Shown in pieces: positions 61,968-64,000 of a stretch of DNA of 64,000 bases. Location: contig CM038469.1 of assembly GCA_021464415.1 (NCBI GenBank), forward strand, positions 28,327,736 through 28,391,735, in the 5' to 3' direction. A program made the translations under genes and the position numbers. The notes beneath the pieces were generated by a model. That model saw only the letters and a program-made list of their open reading frames with translations, searched no databases and was not told the origin of the DNA. The first letter of the stretch is position 1. Each line of letters starts with the position of its first letter. This DNA is from Lonicera japonica. Lineage: Eukaryota > Streptophyta > Magnoliopsida > Dipsacales > Caprifoliaceae.

Positions 61968-63034
61968 AATAAATTAATAACATTTTTTGAAAAGTAGGAA
62001 GCAACAAAAGCAAATGTAACGAGCACAAAACAAACACCACCGCCATCATCAATTCATCACCATCATTTCTCCAAGAACAAATAAAAAAGAAAACCAGAAA
62101 ACAAAGCACAGAGCACATAGCACAAAAACAAACAATTTCTTCTCAAATTCATATAAAAAATTTAAGTACAAAAGTAGTTTGACAACCTCACACACCACCA
62201 CCACCACCACCACCATTATTTCTCCAAGAAAGCAACAAAAGCAAACAAGAAGAAGCTCGGCCAAAACTAGAAAACAGAGCACGAAAATAGGTGCTTTTTT
62301 ATTGTACTCGGCCATATGTAATCGAATAGGGTCGAAGAAGCTCGGCCATATGTAACCGAATCGGGTCGAAGAAGCTCGGCCATATGTAACCGAATCGGGT
62401 CGAAAAAGCTCGGTTATTTACAGTCTAGCAAACAGATTGGTTGTGAAGAGCCGAGGATAGTTGGATGAACTCGATTTTGGAGGGTCGAGTTAAGCTAAAA
62501 GTACTCGATTCTTAATAGTCGAACATGCATTGTGTCCTTAGAAAGATTGAAGCATGTATACTTGGTTGTATAGAGCTGAGTATTCACAACCTCGTCGATT
62601 ATATACAACCGAGTATGAGGATGCTGCAGCAACAATCGATGGAAGAGAGAGGATTGAATGGGTAATTTTCATTGCCATGTGCTTGGTTGGGAGAAGAATG
62701 GAACAGAAGAGGAACGAGTAGGAAGGGAGAGAGGGGGGGGAGAATTTTGGAGTCGGCTTGACCATGAAAAATTCAAGGCATACCAACATGTGAGCGAAGA
62801 AGAAGAGAAAAGGAAAAGAAGAGAAGCATGAAGATGAATGAACGGACTGATTTGAATGTAAGAGAAGAAGATTTTTTTGTTTTGTTAATTTCTTCTTGTA
62901 GGATTAATTATGGGAGGTTTTTAAGTGTTAATGATTTATTATTATTATTATTAATACTACTAATTAACATTGTTTAAAGGTGGGTGGTCATTGGAGTGAA
63001 AGGAAGTAAAGCAATGTACTTGAGGAGTGTTATA
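61968..63034. other. Non-coding repeat-rich sequence, possible LTR or MULE part
   Basis: Inverted CATTAACACTTAATAACC (about 61948) and GGTTTTTAAGTGTTAATG (about 62916) lie about 970 bp apart. A diverged direct repeat around TTTCTCCAAGAA occurs at 62065 and 62218. A 34 bp minisatellite and ACTCGATTC/GTCGAGT motifs follow. No coding sequence is recognised. Confidence 0.4.
62308..62418. repeat. Minisatellite, 34 bp unit, 3.3 copies
   Basis: Units begin at 62308, 62342, 62376 and 62410 with TCGGCCATATGTAACCGAAT. Copies two and three are nearly identical. Confidence 0.93.
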
Positions 63035-63215
63035 TGTTAAAGTTGTTTATTTATTTATTTATTTTGTCTTTGTTTCCTTATTGGATTAGTATTCCTATTC
63101 CTTGTTAGACTGAGTTATTTCTTTTGTCTAAATTAGCTCTATAAATAGAGCCCCATTCTTATGTTATTATTCATTTAATACAAATATATTTTTTCTCTTT
63201 TCTCTAAACTTAACA
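63035..63215 (+). mobile_element. 5' LTR of a copia-type element (181 bp)
   Basis: It starts TGTTAA and ends TTAACA, a perfect inverted terminal pair. A TATA box CTATAAATAGAG is at 63139-63150. It is followed immediately by the primer-binding site, which makes it a 5' LTR and not a solo LTR. The small size fits small copia or TRIM-type elements. The 3' LTR must lie beyond the window, so autonomy cannot be judged. Confidence 0.85.
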
Positions 63216-63227
63216 TGGTATCAGAGG
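63216..63227 (+). promoter_or_regulatory. tRNA-iMet primer-binding site
   Basis: TGGTATCAGAGG directly abuts the LTR end and is complementary to the 3' end of plant initiator tRNA-Met, the usual primer for copia-type elements. Confidence 0.9.
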
Positions 63228-64000
63228 AAAGTTGAATCATTGTCCTAACCACCAGCCCAGCCACCAACTAGCAACCATCATCAAATCAAATCCACACCAA
63301 TATTCCGCACGTTCTTATCGATAAATATACCAAACCTCGATAACAACATCAACACTTTCGTTTTCCAAAGACGATTCCGTCGCCGCAAGAATCATCCGAA
63401 AAAAGCTCGTCACGCGCTCTCAAGCGCCGCGAGTGTGAAACTCAGTCCGTCACGCCGAAGACACGCGCCGCCACCGTCACCGTCAGTCAAGTTGCCGTTA
63501 ACTTTAATGGCGTTAGTACTTTTCCGTTAAAGTTAACGGCGTCAGGTCCTCTCCGTTAAAGTTAACGTCCGTCAGACGTCCGTTAACGCCGTTAGCATTC
63601 CGTTAACGTTGTCAGATTTTCCGTTAACGCCATCAGTCAGCTCAGACTGGTTCAGCCGACAGTTCTTTACCCGGTTTTGTTATTTTTTGATCGGTTTTCA
63701 GCCAATTCAGACCGGTTCCCTAGGTTTTTAACCGTTCCAGACGCAACTGTAGTCTCCGTTTCTCCAGATTCAGTCTTCAAGTTACAAAACCAGATCTAAG
63801 TGCACTCCTTTTAACATCGTTTGCTTATTTTTCTGACCGATTCTTGCTTATTTTTCTGACCGATTCTCTGACAACCAAGACTGGTTTCCGAGGTTTTCAA
63901 GCATTCCGAACACAACCGCAGTCTCCGTCTCTCCAAATTCAATCTCTAAGATATAAAATCAGGTCACTTGCACTATTTCTTACACTGTTTGTTTAATTCT
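63228..64000 (+). mobile_element. Leader/internal region of the copia-type element, no gag seen
   Basis: The region is GC-richer than the rest of the window (63380-63480 especially) and carries no long open frame or gag motif in its 770 bases. CCGTTAA occurs six times between 63494 and 63627, giving six GTTAAC palindromes. A diverged direct repeat of about 110 bp links 63700-63815 and 63876-63995 (shared CCG(A/T)TTC, GCAGTCTCCGT and TCTCCARATTCA). The gag may start beyond the window, or the element may be non-autonomous. Confidence 0.6.

Noticed and set aside
62538..62789. 83-codon open frame near the right edge
   Set aside because: It has no motif, lies in repeat-rich DNA and has no promoter or homologous feature in support.

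Overview
This window looks like repeat-rich nuclear DNA from a eudicot plant. It is AT-rich, shows no operon structure, and contains plant Ty1/copia and Ty3/gypsy LTRs, an L1-type LINE, hAT, Mutator, PIF/Harbinger and Helitron-like elements, and an integrated plant pararetrovirus (Caulimoviridae). I found no convincing intact host gene, tRNA or rRNA. Almost every long open frame that makes sense belongs to a mobile or viral element. The species cannot be named from the sequence alone.

Layout. 1-6.9 kb: old repeats, with a Helitron-like element (1679-2103), a cluster of degenerate TRIM-type LTRs (about 3325-3840), a CACTA-like 5' end (5309) and a Tourist-like MITE (5986-6425). 6.9-40.1 kb: three head-to-tail copies of a unit that is about 7 kb once later insertions are subtracted. 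Each unit carries a decayed Ty3/gypsy gag on the minus strand and an older Mutator-type element. The copies differ by what landed in them: a MITE and a 1.25 kb MULE in unit 1; a Harbinger MITE, a CACTA fragment, a copia-type LTR fragment, a 2.5 kb gypsy solo LTR and a LINE (itself hit by two hAT elements) in unit 2. Sister units preserve the empty sites, so most of these insertions can be placed to the base.

40.1-43.1 kb: microsatellite, minisatellite and three PIF/Harbinger MITEs, two of them sharing one TTA target. 43.15-49.31 kb: a rearranged endogenous florendovirus-like element, bounded by (ACT)n and (AAT)n arrays. A plus-strand coat-protein/protease segment faces a minus-strand segment that carries RT-RNase H, the florendovirus-type second ORF and a putative viral promoter. 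A 446 bp viral piece is present twice at near identity.

49.3-64 kb: old non-coding repeats (including further copies of motifs found inside the 7 kb units), a degenerate small copia LTR (53003-53176), a gypsy-type solo LTR with target duplication (54833-56389) nested in another LTR-like sequence, a MITE with a 420 bp-offset duplication (60966-61980), and at the right edge the well-preserved 5' LTR and primer-binding site of a copia-type element whose body runs out of the window.

How the parts relate: the window is a record of nested insertion. The unit triplication, the target-site duplications and the empty sites give a relative order of events. The viral element is the part with the most intact coding sequence.
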